NCBI RefSeq assembly: GCF_001612945.1
Contig: NZ_BDBK01000002.1
Coordinates: forward strand, 248,001 to 312,000
Direction of reading: 5' to 3'
Length of the DNA stretch: 64,000 bases
Source of the DNA: Nocardia inohanensis NBRC 100128
GTDB lineage: Bacteria; Actinomycetota; Actinomycetes; Mycobacteriales; Mycobacteriaceae
Made by a program: the position numbers and the translations under genes. Below the pieces are notes generated by a model. That model made no database searches and was not told the origin of the DNA. It saw only the letters and a program-made list of their open reading frames with translations. Shown in pieces: positions 1 through 8,788 of the stretch; position 1 is the stretch's first letter; each line of letters opens with the position of its first letter.

Positions 1-1048
1 GGAGCGTCTGGGCAAGCTGTTCCAGATGCACTCCAACAAGGAGAACCCGGTTCCCGAGGCCGTGGCCGGCCACATCTACGCGGTCATCGGTCTGAAGGAC
101 ACCACCACGGGTGACACCCTGTGCGATCCGCAGAACCAGATCGTGCTGGAGTCCATGACCTTCCCGGATCCGGTCATCGAGGTGGCCATCGAGCCGAAGA
201 CGAAGGCCGACCAGGAGAAGCTGGGCACCGCGATCCAGAAGTTCGCGGAGGAGGACCCCACCTTCAACGTGAAGCTGGACCAGGAGACCGGCCAGACCGT
301 CATCGGCGGTATGGGTGAGCTCCAGCTCGACATTTACGTCGACCGCATGAAGCGCGAGTTCAAGGTCGAGGCGAACATCGGTAAGCCGCAGGTCGCTTAC
401 CGTGAGACCCTCACCAAGACGGTGGACAAGTACGAGTACACCCACAAGAAGCAGACCGGTGGTTCGGGTCAGTTCGCCCGCGTCATCATCTCGCTCGCGC
501 CGCTGGTCGACGCCGAGGACGGCGCTACTTACGAGTTCGAGAACAAGGTCACCGGTGGCCGCGTTCCGCGTGAGTACATCCCCTCGGTCGATGCGGGTAT
601 CCAGGACGCCATGCAGTACGGCGTGCTCGCCGGCTTCCCGCTGGTGAACGTGAAGGCCGCCCTGCTCGACGGCGCCTACCACGAGGTCGACTCCTCGGAA
701 ATGGCGTTCAAGATCGCGGGTGCGATGGCCCTCAAGGAAGCGGCCCGCAAGGCCGGTCCGGTGATCCTCGAGCCGCTGATGGCGGTCGAGGTCACCACGC
801 CCGAGGACTACATGGGCGAAGTGATCGGCGACCTGAACTCCCGCCGTGGCCAGATCCAGGCCATGGAGGAACGCAGTGGTGCCCGTGTCGTGAAGGCGCT
901 GGTTCCGCTCTCTGAGATGTTCGGCTACATCGGTGACCTGCGGTCCAAGACCCAGGGCCGGGCGAACTTCTCGATGGTGTTCAATTCGTACGCGGAGGTT
1001 CCGGCCAACGTGTCGAAGGAGATCATCGCCAAGGCGACCGGCGAGTAA
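1..1048 (+). CDS. fusA: Elongation factor G, C-terminal part (5' end outside window)
   Basis: EF-G is the cytoplasmic GTPase that drives ribosomal translocation. Only about the last 348 of its roughly 700 residues are here; the first complete codon is at base 2 and the reading frame is open to the window edge. The visible part runs from the end of domain II through domains III, IV and V, with conserved stretches such as [20 protein letters not shown] (domain III), [13 protein letters not shown] (domain IV) and [20 protein letters not shown] (domain V). The GTP-binding domain lies upstream of the window. It is followed 116 bp later by tuf in the same orientation, the normal end of the actinobacterial str operon (rpsL-rpsG-fusA-tuf). 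Nothing is unusual and the identification is secure. Confidence 0.98.
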   Translation, partial: ERLGKLFQMHSNKENPVPEAVAGHIYAVIGLKDTTTGDTLCDPQNQIVLESMTFPDPVIEVAIEPKTKADQEKLGTAIQKFAEEDPTFNVKLDQETGQTVIGGMGELQLDIYVDRMKREFKVEANIGKPQVAYRETLTKTVDKYEYTHKKQTGGSGQFARVIISLAPLVDAEDGATYEFENKVTGGRVPREYIPSVDAGIQDAMQYGVLAGFPLVNVKAALLDGAYHEVDSSEMAFKIAGAMALKEAARKAGPVILEPLMAVEVTTPEDYMGEVIGDLNSRRGQIQAMEERSGARVVKALVPLSEMFGYIGDLRSKTQGRANFSMVFNSYAEVPANVSKEIIAKATGE

Positions 1049-1164
1049 TCGCACTCGGGACGGGTTTGCGAGAATCCGTCCCGAATCGGTCGTCGAACGA
1101 CCCCCTGTAATACAAACCGCACTGCTGCAAAAAAGCACGCACTAACTAGTCCAGGAGGACAACA

Positions 1165-2355
1165 GTGGCGAAGGCGAAGTTCGAGCGGACGAAGCCCCAC
1201 GTCAACATCGGCACCATTGGTCACGTCGACCACGGCAAGACCACGCTGACCGCGGCGATTACCAAGGTGCTGGCTGACAAGTACCCGGACCTGAACGCGG
1301 CCTTCGCGTTCGACCAGATCGACAAGGCTCCGGAGGAGAAGGCTCGTGGTATCACGATCAACATCTCCCACGTCGAGTACCAGACCGAGAAGCGCCACTA
1401 CGCCCACGTAGACGCCCCCGGCCACGCCGACTACATCAAGAACATGATCACCGGTGCGGCCCAGATGGACGGCGCCATCCTCGTTGTGGCCGCCACCGAC
1501 GGCCCGATGCCGCAGACCCGCGAGCACGTGCTGCTCGCCCGTCAGGTCGGCGTGCCCTACATCCTGGTCGCGCTGAACAAGTCGGACATGGTCGACGACG
1601 AGGAAATCCTCGAGCTCGTCGAGATGGAGGTCCGCGAACTGCTGGCCGGCCAGGAATTCGACGAGGATGCGCCGGTCGTGCGCGTCTCCGGTCTGAAGGC
1701 GCTCGAGGGCGACCCGAAGTGGACCGAGTCGATCATCGAACTGATGAACGCCGTCGACGAGTCGATCCCGGACCCGGTCCGTGAGACCGACAAGCCGTTC
1801 CTGATGCCGATCGAGGACGTCTTCACGATCACCGGTCGTGGCACCGTCGTCACCGGTCGTATCGAGCGTGGCATCGTCAACGTGAACGAGGAAGTCGAGA
1901 TCGTCGGCATCCGCGAGAAGACCACGAAGACCACCATCACCGGCATCGAGATGTTCCGCAAGCTGCTGGACAACGGCCAGGCGGGCGACAACGTCGGTCT
2001 GCTGGTCCGTGGCATCAAGCGTGAAGATGTCGAGCGCGGCCAGGTCGTCGTGAAGCCGGGCACCACCACTCCGCACACGGAGTTCGAGGGCCAGGCCTAC
2101 ATCCTGTCGAAGGACGAGGGTGGCCGCCACACCCCGTTCTTCAACAACTACCGCCCGCAGTTCTACTTCCGTACCACGGACGTGACCGGCGTCGTGACCC
2201 TCCCCGAGGGCACCGAGATGGTCATGCCCGGCGACAACACCGAGATGAGCGTCAAGCTCATCCAGCCGGTCGCCATGGACGAGGGCCTGCGTTTCGCGAT
2301 CCGTGAGGGTGGCCGCACCGTTGGTGCCGGTCGCGTCACCAAGATCATCAAGTGA
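1165..2355 (+). CDS. tuf: Elongation factor Tu
   Basis: EF-Tu delivers aminoacyl-tRNA to the ribosome. The 396-residue protein has the normal family length and starts at a GTG preceded by AGGAGG at 1153-1158. The GTPase motifs are all present: P-loop GHVDHGKT near residue 19, DAPGHADY (G3) and NKSD (G4), followed by the two beta-barrel domains ending in [15 protein letters not shown]. It sits 116 bp downstream of fusA, far enough for its own promoter, although cotranscription with fusA is usual. A hairpin terminator follows at 2394-2430. Long antisense reading frames over this gene are by-products of its GC-biased codons. Confidence 0.98.
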   Translation: MAKAKFERTKPHVNIGTIGHVDHGKTTLTAAITKVLADKYPDLNAAFAFDQIDKAPEEKARGITINISHVEYQTEKRHYAHVDAPGHADYIKNMITGAAQMDGAILVVAATDGPMPQTREHVLLARQVGVPYILVALNKSDMVDDEEILELVEMEVRELLAGQEFDEDAPVVRVSGLKALEGDPKWTESIIELMNAVDESIPDPVRETDKPFLMPIEDVFTITGRGTVVTGRIERGIVNVNEEVEIVGIREKTTKTTITGIEMFRKLLDNGQAGDNVGLLVRGIKREDVERGQVVVKPGTTTPHTEFEGQAYILSKDEGGRHTPFFNNYRPQFYFRTTDVTGVVTLPEGTEMVMPGDNTEMSVKLIQPVAMDEGLRFAIREGGRTVGAGRVTKIIK

Positions 2356-2393
2356 TTCGTTGAACCACTTGTGATTCGCTGAATCGCTGTCAG

Positions 2394-2430
2394 ACGGCGT
2401 CGCTCCGAAAGGGGCGGCGCCGTTTGCGTT
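2394..2430 (+). terminator. Rho-independent-type terminator after tuf
   Basis: The sequence ACGGCGTCGCTCC (2394-2406), a GAAA tetraloop and GGGGCGGCGCCGT (2411-2423) form a 13-bp stem with two G-U pairs. A T-containing tail (TTGCGTTTC) follows. It lies between tuf and the convergent small gene at 2431, so it probably ends the str operon. Confidence 0.75.
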
Positions 2431-2670
2431 TCAGTTCTCGCGATCGAAAATCGGCTCGCCCTGGTCGTCCACCCAATCGGTGACCGCGGTGCCGGAGACC
2501 ATGCCGTCGGTGCCGGGCATGACGGTCAGCGGGCGCTCGTCCTTGTAGGACTCGGCCATCTCGTGGGCTTTCTCGCGGTGTTTATCCTCGATTTCCGGCT
2601 CCGGGATCATCTGCCGGGCATCATCCTGTTCCGCGGATTCTTCGTGAACCCGTTGTTCCTCTTCACTCAT
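2431..2670 (-). CDS. Small acidic hypothetical protein
   Basis: This 79-residue protein is highly charged and acidic. The N-terminal half is Glu/Gln/Asp rich and helix-like (MSEEEQRVHEESAEQDDARQ), followed by KHREKAHEMAESYKDERP. The C-terminal half is a short conserved-looking stretch with GTDGMVSGTAVTDW and DDQGEPIFD. There is no signal peptide or membrane segment, so it should be cytoplasmic. It is convergent with tuf and lies 65 bp downstream of the racemase homologue on the same strand, so the two may share a transcript. The Shine-Dalgarno is weak. I do not recognise the family. It looks like a genuine small actinobacterial protein rather than a shadow frame because no other gene covers it. 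Confidence 0.65.
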   Translation of the reverse strand: MSEEEQRVHEESAEQDDARQMIPEPEIEDKHREKAHEMAESYKDERPLTVMPGTDGMVSGTAVTDWVDDQGEPIFDREN

Positions 2671-2735
2671 GCGGGGGTGTTGCCCGGGCAGGAGTGGGTT
2701 AAACGGGTCACGGCGGCGAAGCGGCGCGCTGTTCC

Positions 2736-3509
2736 TCAGACAGCCAAGGCGCCGAGCAGTAGTCCCGAATCGAAAGCCGCTGCGGCACTGGGCAATTCAC
2801 CGGGACGGCCGGAGGAGAGCACTCGTACCGTGCCCGATCCGGCGGTGGGCCGGCCCAGCGCGTCCAGGCGGCGCAGGGTCTGTCCCGCGACGGCTTCGGC
2901 GCTGTCGAAGATCCGCACGCCGGGCGGAATCGCGGCCAGGATGGCATCGAGAACCAGCGGGTAATGGGTGCAGCCGAGCACGATGCCTTCGGTGCCCGCC
3001 GGGGTGCGCGCGGCCGCGCTGGCAATGGCCTCGGTAATGGTAGGCAGATCCCCACGGTCGATGGCATCGGCGAGCCCATGGCACGCCACGCCGGTGACTT
3101 CCGCGTCCCCGCCGAATTTGGCGATGAGATCGGCCTGGTACGCGCTGGCCGTGGTGGCCGCGGTCGCCCAGACGGCAACCTTCCGGCAAGCGGCGGCCGC
3201 CGGCTTGATGGCCGGCACCGTGCCGATCACCGGCACCTCCGGCCCGACCTCGGCCCGCACCTGTTCGAGCGCCGTCACACTGGCCGTATTGCAGGGCAAC
3301 ACAATGACTTCCGCCCCTTCGCGCAGGGAGGTGCGCGCGGTCTCGAGGACCCGGTCGACGACCCACTGCTCGGGCTTCGGCCCCCACGGCGCACCGTCGG
3401 GATCGGTTTGCAGCAGCAGATCGAGATCGGGCCGCAGCTTCCGCAACCATGCGGCCGTGGGCAGCAGCCCCAGGCCGGAATCGATGAGCGCGACGATCAC
3501 ACCAGTCAC
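2736..3509 (-). CDS. Glutamate/aspartate racemase family protein (MurI-like)
   Basis: A 257-residue member of the cofactor-independent Asp/Glu racemase superfamily, which interconverts L- and D-Glu (for peptidoglycan) or related amino acids through two cysteine acid/base residues. Both cysteine motifs are present: LPCNTAS near residue 97 and LGCTHYPLV near residue 202, as in MurI. The substrate loop near the N-terminus reads DSGLGLLP where classic MurI has DSGVGGL. That difference, and a neighbourhood without cell-wall genes, leaves room for a paralogue rather than the main murI. The start is a GTG at 3509 without a clear Shine-Dalgarno. Catalytic family is certain; the exact substrate is not. 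Confidence 0.85.
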   Translation of the reverse strand: MTGVIVALIDSGLGLLPTAAWLRKLRPDLDLLLQTDPDGAPWGPKPEQWVVDRVLETARTSLREGAEVIVLPCNTASVTALEQVRAEVGPEVPVIGTVPAIKPAAAACRKVAVWATAATTASAYQADLIAKFGGDAEVTGVACHGLADAIDRGDLPTITEAIASAAARTPAGTEGIVLGCTHYPLVLDAILAAIPPGVRIFDSAEAVAGQTLRRLDALGRPTAGSGTVRVLSSGRPGELPSAAAAFDSGLLLGALAV

Positions 3510-3644
3510 GGTAATGAAAGGGCCCGCCCCGACGCGAACCGCGGGTCCCCGAACCCGCCCGGAGCCCCTTTACCCGCGAGGTAATTGGCTCCCGCTCCGC
3601 CCGGTCCTACCTTCGAAAAGTCGATCCGACCCCGAGGAGTACCC

Positions 3645-4007
3645 GTGTCCGCCTACGGTTTCGCCCACCTGCGCACCCGCCGCCCGCATCCGGAGATCAT
3701 CGAATACATCGAGCGAGTCCAAGACACCCTGGACCCCTTCGGCGCCCGCTTCGTAATCCACGGCCCACCCGCCGAAGTGGTCGAAGGCGACTGGCCCGGC
3801 AGCATGGTCCTCATCGAATTCCCCGACCTGGACAGCGCCCGAGCCTGGTACGCCTCACCCGCCTACCGCGAGATCATCCACCTGCGCACCGACCACATAG
3901 ACGGCGACCTCCTCCTCATCGAAGGCGTCCCACCCGACTACCACCCCCGCGAACGCGCCGCCAAACTCCGCGCCGCGACCAGCCCGCAGCCGGGTGCCGC
4001 AAGTTGA
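3645..4007 (+). CDS. DUF1330 domain protein
   Basis: A 120-residue ferredoxin-like-fold protein of the DUF1330 type, recognised from the pattern GSMVLIEFPDLDSARAWYAS followed by PAYREIIHLR. In this family that region forms the last strand and helix of a dimeric alpha/beta barrel. The molecular function is not established. I choose the GTG at 3645 because GAGGAG lies at 3634-3639 with ideal spacing. An upstream in-frame start would add about 20 proline-rich residues with no ribosome site. The C-terminal tail (ATSPQPGAAS) is low complexity. The gene is divergent from the racemase homologue and convergent with the ferredoxin reductase. Confidence 0.8.
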   Translation: MSAYGFAHLRTRRPHPEIIEYIERVQDTLDPFGARFVIHGPPAEVVEGDWPGSMVLIEFPDLDSARAWYASPAYREIIHLRTDHIDGDLLLIEGVPPDYHPRERAAKLRAATSPQPGAAS

Positions 4008-4066
4008 GTGGCACACCGTTGACGGGATTCGTCCGAATACACCGCACTGGTGTGCCACTCGACGGG

Positions 4067-5326
4067 TCAACTGACGGCGGCGGCGACTCCGGCGGCTAGT
4101 TGGGCGCGCATTTTCATGACTTTGCCGGTCATGGAGGCGCCGACCACCGCTACCAGGGTGCCGGCGCGGAAGTAGTGGGCGAGGAATTTGCGGCCTTTGT
4201 CTTCGATGATCTGGACTTCGTCGGCCAGTGCGGGGATGCCGAGGACCTGGATCTTCATGTCGTACTGGTCGCTCCAGACGTATGGAACCTGTACGCCCGC
4301 AGGCATATCCGCACCGAGCAGGGCGGCGGCCAGCAGGGTGGCCTGTTCGCCCGCGTTGGTCCAGTGTTCGACGCGTTTGTTGCGGCCGGTGGCGTGCGGC
4401 CAGGAGGCGACGTCGCCGACGGCCCAGACGCCGTCCACGGCGGTGCGCCCGGTTTCGTCGGTGATCACGCCGCCGCCTTCGGCGGGTGCGGCCAGCGGGA
4501 TGCCGGAGTCGGCGAGCCAGTCGGTGACCGGGATGGACCCGATGCCGATGACCACCAGGTCGGCGTCCACCACGCTGCCGTCGCTGAGCTGCACGCGCGT
4601 GACGACCGTGGATTCGGCTGCGTCGCTGTCGTTTCCGGTTGCCGAGGGCGTCGCGGCCGCGCTGGATTCGCCGCCGGTCGGCGCGGTGACGATGCCCGCG
4701 ACCCCGATGCCGCAGCGCAGGTCCACGCCTTCCTCGCGATGCAGCCGCGCCACCAAACCGCCGATCTCCGTACCGAGGGCGGCGGCCAGGGGAGTGGGCT
4801 GGGGTTCGACGAGGGTCACCTCCAGGCCGCGGGCGCGGAAGCTGGCGGTGAGTTCGCAGCCGATGAAACCGCCGCCGACCACGACCGCGTGCGATGCGGT
4901 AGCGAGGTGTTCGCGCAGGGCCGCGGCATCGGCGTGGGAGCGCAGCACGTGGACGCCGCGGGCCGCGGGCAGGCCGGGGATGCGGCGCGGGCGCAGGCCG
5001 GTGGCGATGACGAGCTGGTCGTAGCCGATGCGCTCGCCGTCGGCCAGCGTCACTTCGCGGGCGGCGGTATCGACACCGGTGGCAGCGGTGCCGAGCCGGA
5101 GCGTGATGCGCTGTTCGACGAAGAATTCGGCGGGCCGCAGCGCGGTGTCGTCGGTTTCGCCGCGAACGTACTGTTTGGACAGTGGCGGCCGGTCGTACGG
5201 GGGCCGGTCCTCGTCGCCCAGGATGGTGAGTTCGCCCTCGTAACCAGCGCGGCGGAGTTCTTCGGCGGTGCGCAGGCCCGCCAGCCCCGCGCCAACAATT
5301 AGAACGTGTTCCACCGACTGTGACAT
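4067..5326 (-). CDS. FAD-dependent ferredoxin/rubredoxin reductase-type oxidoreductase
   Basis: A 419-residue cytoplasmic flavoprotein of the pyridine nucleotide-disulfide class. Members such as rhodocoxin and putidaredoxin reductases pass electrons from NAD(P)H to a 2Fe-2S protein serving a P450 or dioxygenase. An N-terminal FAD site (VGAGLAGLRTAEELRRAGYE), the family signature DRPPYDRPPLSKQYVRGE, a second nucleotide site VVVGGGFIGCELTASF and the FAD-closing GVWAVGDVASWP are visible. A roughly 20-residue Ala/Ser/Thr insertion (after VAGIVTAP) interrupts the NAD domain and is probably a loop. The start is taken at MSQSVEH; a second ATG 12 bp upstream is possible. No ferredoxin or P450 gene is adjacent, so the partner is unknown. 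It is divergent from the SPW/TetR pair. Confidence 0.85.
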   Translation of the reverse strand: MSQSVEHVLIVGAGLAGLRTAEELRRAGYEGELTILGDEDRPPYDRPPLSKQYVRGETDDTALRPAEFFVEQRITLRLGTAATGVDTAAREVTLADGERIGYDQLVIATGLRPRRIPGLPAARGVHVLRSHADAAALREHLATASHAVVVGGGFIGCELTASFRARGLEVTLVEPQPTPLAAALGTEIGGLVARLHREEGVDLRCGIGVAGIVTAPTGGESSAAATPSATGNDSDAAESTVVTRVQLSDGSVVDADLVVIGIGSIPVTDWLADSGIPLAAPAEGGGVITDETGRTAVDGVWAVGDVASWPHATGRNKRVEHWTNAGEQATLLAAALLGADMPAGVQVPYVWSDQYDMKIQVLGIPALADEVQIIEDKGRKFLAHYFRAGTLVAVVGASMTGKVMKMRAQLAAGVAAAVS

Positions 5327-5412
5327 AGCGCAAACCATATCTGTTCATCGTGGCACGCGGCGCTGTGTCCCGCACCACACCCGAGCTGGTGCTGAATCGT
5401 AGCCGGGCATTT

Positions 5413-5430
5413 ATTGATCGGGCGGTCAAT
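5413..5430. promoter_or_regulatory. Candidate TetR operator in divergent promoter region
   Basis: ATTGATCGGGCGGTCAAT is an 18-bp inverted repeat with one non-matching pair (T5418/G5425). It sits between the ferredoxin reductase (5326, minus) and the SPW gene (5483, plus). Its size and TTGA...TCAA arms fit operators bound by TetR-family dimers. The TetR gene at 5836 in the rightward transcript is the obvious candidate ligand. This is an inference from position and symmetry. Confidence 0.5.
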
Positions 5431-5482
5431 CAGGAATACAACGGAAGGTAGGACATACCCTCAGCCTTTAAGGAGGCACATC

Positions 5483-5836
5483 ATGTTCACCGAGAGCCGC
5501 GCACAGGACGCTGTGGCTGTAGTACTCGGCGCTTTCACCGCCCTGTCCCCCCTCTGGGTCGCGCACAGTGATAAGGCCTGGTGGACCCTCGTGGTCCTGG
5601 GCGTGCTCATTGCCGCCACCGGACTCGGCCGCATGGCCAAGGTCCGCTCCGCCACCGCCGATTACGCCCTCGGCCTGCTCGGTGTGCTGTTGTTCGTCTC
5701 CCCCTGGGCGATGAGCTTCGATAACTACACTGGTGCCTCGTGGACCGCATGGGTGGTAGGCGCGCTGACAGTGGTGATGGCACTGGCGGCGATGCCGGCG
5801 GTGTCGGGTCGTCTGCACGCGGTGACGCATCACTGA
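5483..5836 (+). CDS. SPW repeat membrane protein
   Basis: A 117-residue integral membrane protein with two copies of the SPW repeat (Pfam SPW family). Each is a pair of membrane segments led by a Ser-Pro-Trp-like motif: FTALSPLWVAHSD near residue 20 and LFVSPWAMSFDN near residue 75. About four hydrophobic helices result. The biochemical role of the family is unknown. The ATG at 5483 is chosen because AAGGAGG lies at 5470-5476; the longer in-frame extension has no ribosome site. Its stop overlaps the start of the TetR gene (TGATG), so the two are translationally coupled, and the regulator probably controls this gene through the operator at 5413-5430. Confidence 0.9.
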   Translation: MFTESRAQDAVAVVLGAFTALSPLWVAHSDKAWWTLVVLGVLIAATGLGRMAKVRSATADYALGLLGVLLFVSPWAMSFDNYTGASWTAWVVGALTVVMALAAMPAVSGRLHAVTHH

Positions 5837-6465
5837 TGCAGATGCCTCGATCCCCCCGAGCGGGGCGTCGCCGGAGCAAGAAGACCGATGGCGACGCCCG
5901 TCAGCTCATCCTGGATGCCGCCGAAACCCTTTTCGCGGCACAGGGGTTCGATGCCACGCCGACCGCGGCCATAGCGACCGCGGCCGGCGTTCCCAAGGGT
6001 TTGGTGTTCTATTACTTCCCCACCAAGGATTCGATCCTGTCGGCCTTGATGGTGGAGCGGGTGCCGCCGCAGCCGATCGACGACATTTTCGAGGTGGTCG
6101 TCTCGGGTGATCCGGCGAAGAGTCTGGTGAATCTGGATGCCGCGGTGAATCTGCGCGACCATCATTCCTCGGTATTGCGGGTGATCATGTGGCGCGAGGC
6201 CGATACCCACCCGGATGTGCGGAAGCAATTGCGCCGTATGCGCGATCAGCTGCTGGATGTGACGGCCCGGGTGTTGCAGGCCAGTGCGCCGGTGCCGGTG
6301 CAGCCGGGTACGTTGCGCGCGTGCGCGGCCGCGTGGGTGTCGGCCATGTTCGCCATCGCCAGTACCGATCGCCTGCACGCGCTGGATGGTTTGACGTTGC
6401 CGACCGCCGATGAGGTGATGAATGTGGCCCAGGTCGTGGCGGCGGGCATGACGCAGTTGGGCTGA
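5836..6465 (+). CDS. TetR family transcriptional regulator
   Basis: A 209-residue one-component regulator. The helix-turn-helix occupies about residues 20-65 (TPTAAIATAAGVPKGLVFYY followed by FPTKDSILSALM), and an all-helical ligand/dimer domain follows. The basic N-terminus (RSPRAGRRRSKKTDG) is common in this family. The start overlaps the SPW stop codon (TGATG). The neighbouring 18-bp inverted repeat at 5413-5430 is the likely operator, suggesting control of its own operon and of the divergent reductase. The effector is unknown. Confidence 0.9.
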   Translation: MQMPRSPRAGRRRSKKTDGDARQLILDAAETLFAAQGFDATPTAAIATAAGVPKGLVFYYFPTKDSILSALMVERVPPQPIDDIFEVVVSGDPAKSLVNLDAAVNLRDHHSSVLRVIMWREADTHPDVRKQLRRMRDQLLDVTARVLQASAPVPVQPGTLRACAAAWVSAMFAIASTDRLHALDGLTLPTADEVMNVAQVVAAGMTQLG

Positions 6466-6637
6466 GTACCGGCTCGTTTCACCGATCGGCGCCCCGGCCG
6501 CCCTGTTATGGCTGGATACGCGCTTGCGAGGGGAATCAGCACCTATTGAATGCCGATTCGTCAATACCCCAATACCGTTGCTTGTGAATAGCTTTCGTAA
6601 CATCCCGAGTCGCACCCGACTCGGTGCAACGGTAAGA

Positions 6638-8788
6638 ATGTCGGCCATGGATGCCGATTTCTCGACCAGACTGGGTGAATCCCTGAACGCCCGGCGGGAG
6701 ACCTACCGCCTCACTCACGGGGACCCCACTGGCCCGGGCACCGCACCGACCCCGCCGCTCACCGGCGCCGATACCGGCTCGAACCGCGCCCTTACCAACG
6801 GCTCCACGCCGCGCGCCACCCCGCCCGCCGCCCCAGAGCCGGTGCTGCGCCGCGCCTACACCGGCCGCAACGACACCATCCCCGGCACACCCGTCTCCCG
6901 TGGCCTCACCGGCGCCAACGGCAGCGACCCGACGCCGGGGTTCACCGGTCTGAACGGCAGCGACCTGTCGTCGGGCTTCACGGGTCTGAACGGTAGCGAC
7001 GTGTCGTCGGGCTTCACGGGTGTGAACGGCAGTGACGTGTCGTCGAGCTCGACGGGTTCGAACGGCGGTGGCCCGGCTTCCGGTTCGACCGGCGTGAATA
7101 GCGCCGACCTGGTTTCCGGATACGCCGACACGAATTCCGGCGATCCGTTCCGCGGGTACGGGAATCCCGTCGCCTCCGGCTATCCGAGTGTCAATCGTGT
7201 CGACTCCGCCTCCGCCTACCCGGGCGTGAACGGATTCGATTCCTCCTCCGCCGATTCGAGTGTGAACGGCGCGGATTCCGCCGCCTCATTCGGCTACCGC
7301 TCGCTGGCCGAACAGTCCCATCCGGTCCCGCGCCTGTCCCCGCCGCCCGCGGCGCTGCCGACCCGCACCCCGGGCGAGTTCGCCCCGATCTCGTACGCCC
7401 CCATCGGTGAATCGGCTTCCACCGCCACCGGTTCGGCACCCGCGTCCGACCCCACTTTCAATACTTCCCGGGACTTCAGCATCCCCCCGGCAATCTCTCC
7501 CGCCGCCGCGCCCCCGGCGACCGCATCGCCCACGGACTCGGATTCCTACCTCCCGCCCGCGGATTCCTCGTCGTCGTCCTACCGTTCCCTGCTGGATTCG
7601 GTAGCGGCCGGCCTGATGTCATCGGATGACCCCGAAACCGTCTCCGCCCGCATGGAATCCGCCCTGGCCGCTCATCGCTCGCGCCACGAATCCACCGTCG
7701 CCCCGGATCCGGACTTCACCATCGCCCCTTCCGGTCTCACATCTGCTTCCGCTGCTGCGGATCCCGTCGATTCCACTCCTTCGCTGAGCCTTCCGACGGT
7801 GGACACCGCTGCGGCCGCCCCTCGCGCGGCATCCGATACCGAGTCCCGTCGTGCCGCGGGTTCCCTCCCGTCCCCGCGCCGAGTGGCGGCGGGAACCGCT
7901 TCCGCACCGCGGATCGCCACCGCCGAACTGGAACTCACCGCCTCGCTTCCACCCGCGGATCTGGCGGCGGGATCGCGGCTGCTGTCCGTTGCCGCGCAAT
8001 CCGGCCGGCCGGGTGAGCGCGCCGATGTCGAACTCGGCGGTGCTTCGTCCGCGGCGGGACAGTCCGAGCCGCAGACCGCGGAATTGGATCTGCGCCGCGG
8101 TCTTTCGGCCACGACTCCGGATTCGAACGAAGCGGAGCGGCCCGCCGCATTGCCGGGGCTCCCTTCGCGTGGAAAGCGCGCCGCAGTAGAGCCGGCGGAG
8201 GAGGCTGCTTCGCTCGGCACGCCTGCCGATGCGCGTCCGGCGCCTGCCCTCGAGCCGCTCGGTTCACACTCTGCCCCGGAGCCGGTGTCCGCGCCGGATG
8301 CCGAAGCAGCCGAGACGTTTTCGTCCAGTCGCGCGGTGGCCTCCGAGCCGCGCCGGGATGCACCGGAGTCCGAGACTTCGCCGGATCGAACGGGAGAATC
8401 CGAATTGTCGTCCGAGCGTCTGGTTTCGGAGTCCGCGGCCGTGCCGCGCCGCGCAGCGGGCGATCCGCCCAGGACTCGTCGAGCCGCCAGGGAAAGCGCA
8501 CGCGCCCAGGAGAATTCGACCCCGCCCCCGTCGCTGACCGAATTCCGCGAGCCGGGTTCGGCCTCGATCGGCCTGCCCGAGATCATGCGCCTGCTGGTCG
8601 CCAGCCAGGACCTCGAAGCTGCCGCCCTGCAAGCCGAGGCCGGCGATATCACCGTCTCGGAGCTGGCCCGCGCCGCCCGTCGCACCCGCCACGCCGCGGT
8701 GGACCTGGTGACCGCCTGGTACGGCGGCGCCGATCAGATGCGCGTCTTCGGAGAGATGCTGCTACGCGCAGCGGGTGAAACCGCCTGA
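6638..8788 (+). CDS. Large repeat-rich, low-complexity protein of unknown function
   Basis: A protein of about 716 residues with no recognised catalytic domain. After a short charged N-terminus (MDADFSTRLGESLNARRETY) comes a region of tandem 12-residue repeats (consensus GFTGLNGSDVSS, bases 6902-7285). Next is a long Ser/Ala/Pro/Glu-rich disordered stretch. A compact C-terminal domain of about 70 residues contains LPEIMRLLVASQDLEAAALQ and AEAGDITVSELARAARRTRH. No signal peptide or membrane helix is seen. That C-terminal domain is repeated as the whole of the next gene, which starts on this stop codon. The start is uncertain: ATG at 6638 or 6647, neither with a strong Shine-Dalgarno. Strong third-position GC and the coupled partner support real coding. 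Confidence 0.7.
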   Translation: MSAMDADFSTRLGESLNARRETYRLTHGDPTGPGTAPTPPLTGADTGSNRALTNGSTPRATPPAAPEPVLRRAYTGRNDTIPGTPVSRGLTGANGSDPTPGFTGLNGSDLSSGFTGLNGSDVSSGFTGVNGSDVSSSSTGSNGGGPASGSTGVNSADLVSGYADTNSGDPFRGYGNPVASGYPSVNRVDSASAYPGVNGFDSSSADSSVNGADSAASFGYRSLAEQSHPVPRLSPPPAALPTRTPGEFAPISYAPIGESASTATGSAPASDPTFNTSRDFSIPPAISPAAAPPATASPTDSDSYLPPADSSSSSYRSLLDSVAAGLMSSDDPETVSARMESALAAHRSRHESTVAPDPDFTIAPSGLTSASAAADPVDSTPSLSLPTVDTAAAAPRAASDTESRRAAGSLPSPRRVAAGTASAPRIATAELELTASLPPADLAAGSRLLSVAAQSGRPGERADVELGGASSAAGQSEPQTAELDLRRGLSATTPDSNEAERPAALPGLPSRGKRAAVEPAEEAASLGTPADARPAPALEPLGSHSAPEPVSAPDAEAAETFSSSRAVASEPRRDAPESETSPDRTGESELSSERLVSESAAVPRRAAGDPPRTRRAARESARAQENSTPPPSLTEFREPGSASIGLPEIMRLLVASQDLEAAALQAEAGDITVSELARAARRTRHAAVDLVTAWYGGADQMRVFGEMLLRAAGETA
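6902..7285 (+). repeat. 36-bp in-frame tandem repeat (12-residue units)
   Basis: Seven contiguous 36-bp units run from 6902 to 7153. Units 2-4 (6938-7045) are nearly identical (GFTGLNGSDLSS, GFTGLNGSDVSS, GFTGVNGSDVSS). They decay outward to units such as GSTGVNSADLVS and YPGVNGFDSSSA until about 7285. The repeat length keeps the reading frame, so unit number could vary between strains without disrupting the protein. Confidence 0.9.

Noticed and set aside
925..2130. Antisense frame of 401 codons across tuf
   Set aside because: The sense strand encodes complete, highly conserved EF-Tu; the antisense protein has no recognisable motif.
4100..5302. Sense-strand frame of 400 codons opposite the ferredoxin reductase
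   Set aside because: The minus strand has both dinucleotide-binding motifs of a flavoprotein; the plus frame is a His/Gly/Ala-rich shadow.
6938..7045. Tandem 36-bp units considered as a CRISPR array
   Set aside because: The units are contiguous without spacers, keep the reading frame and encode a protein repeat; no cas genes are present.
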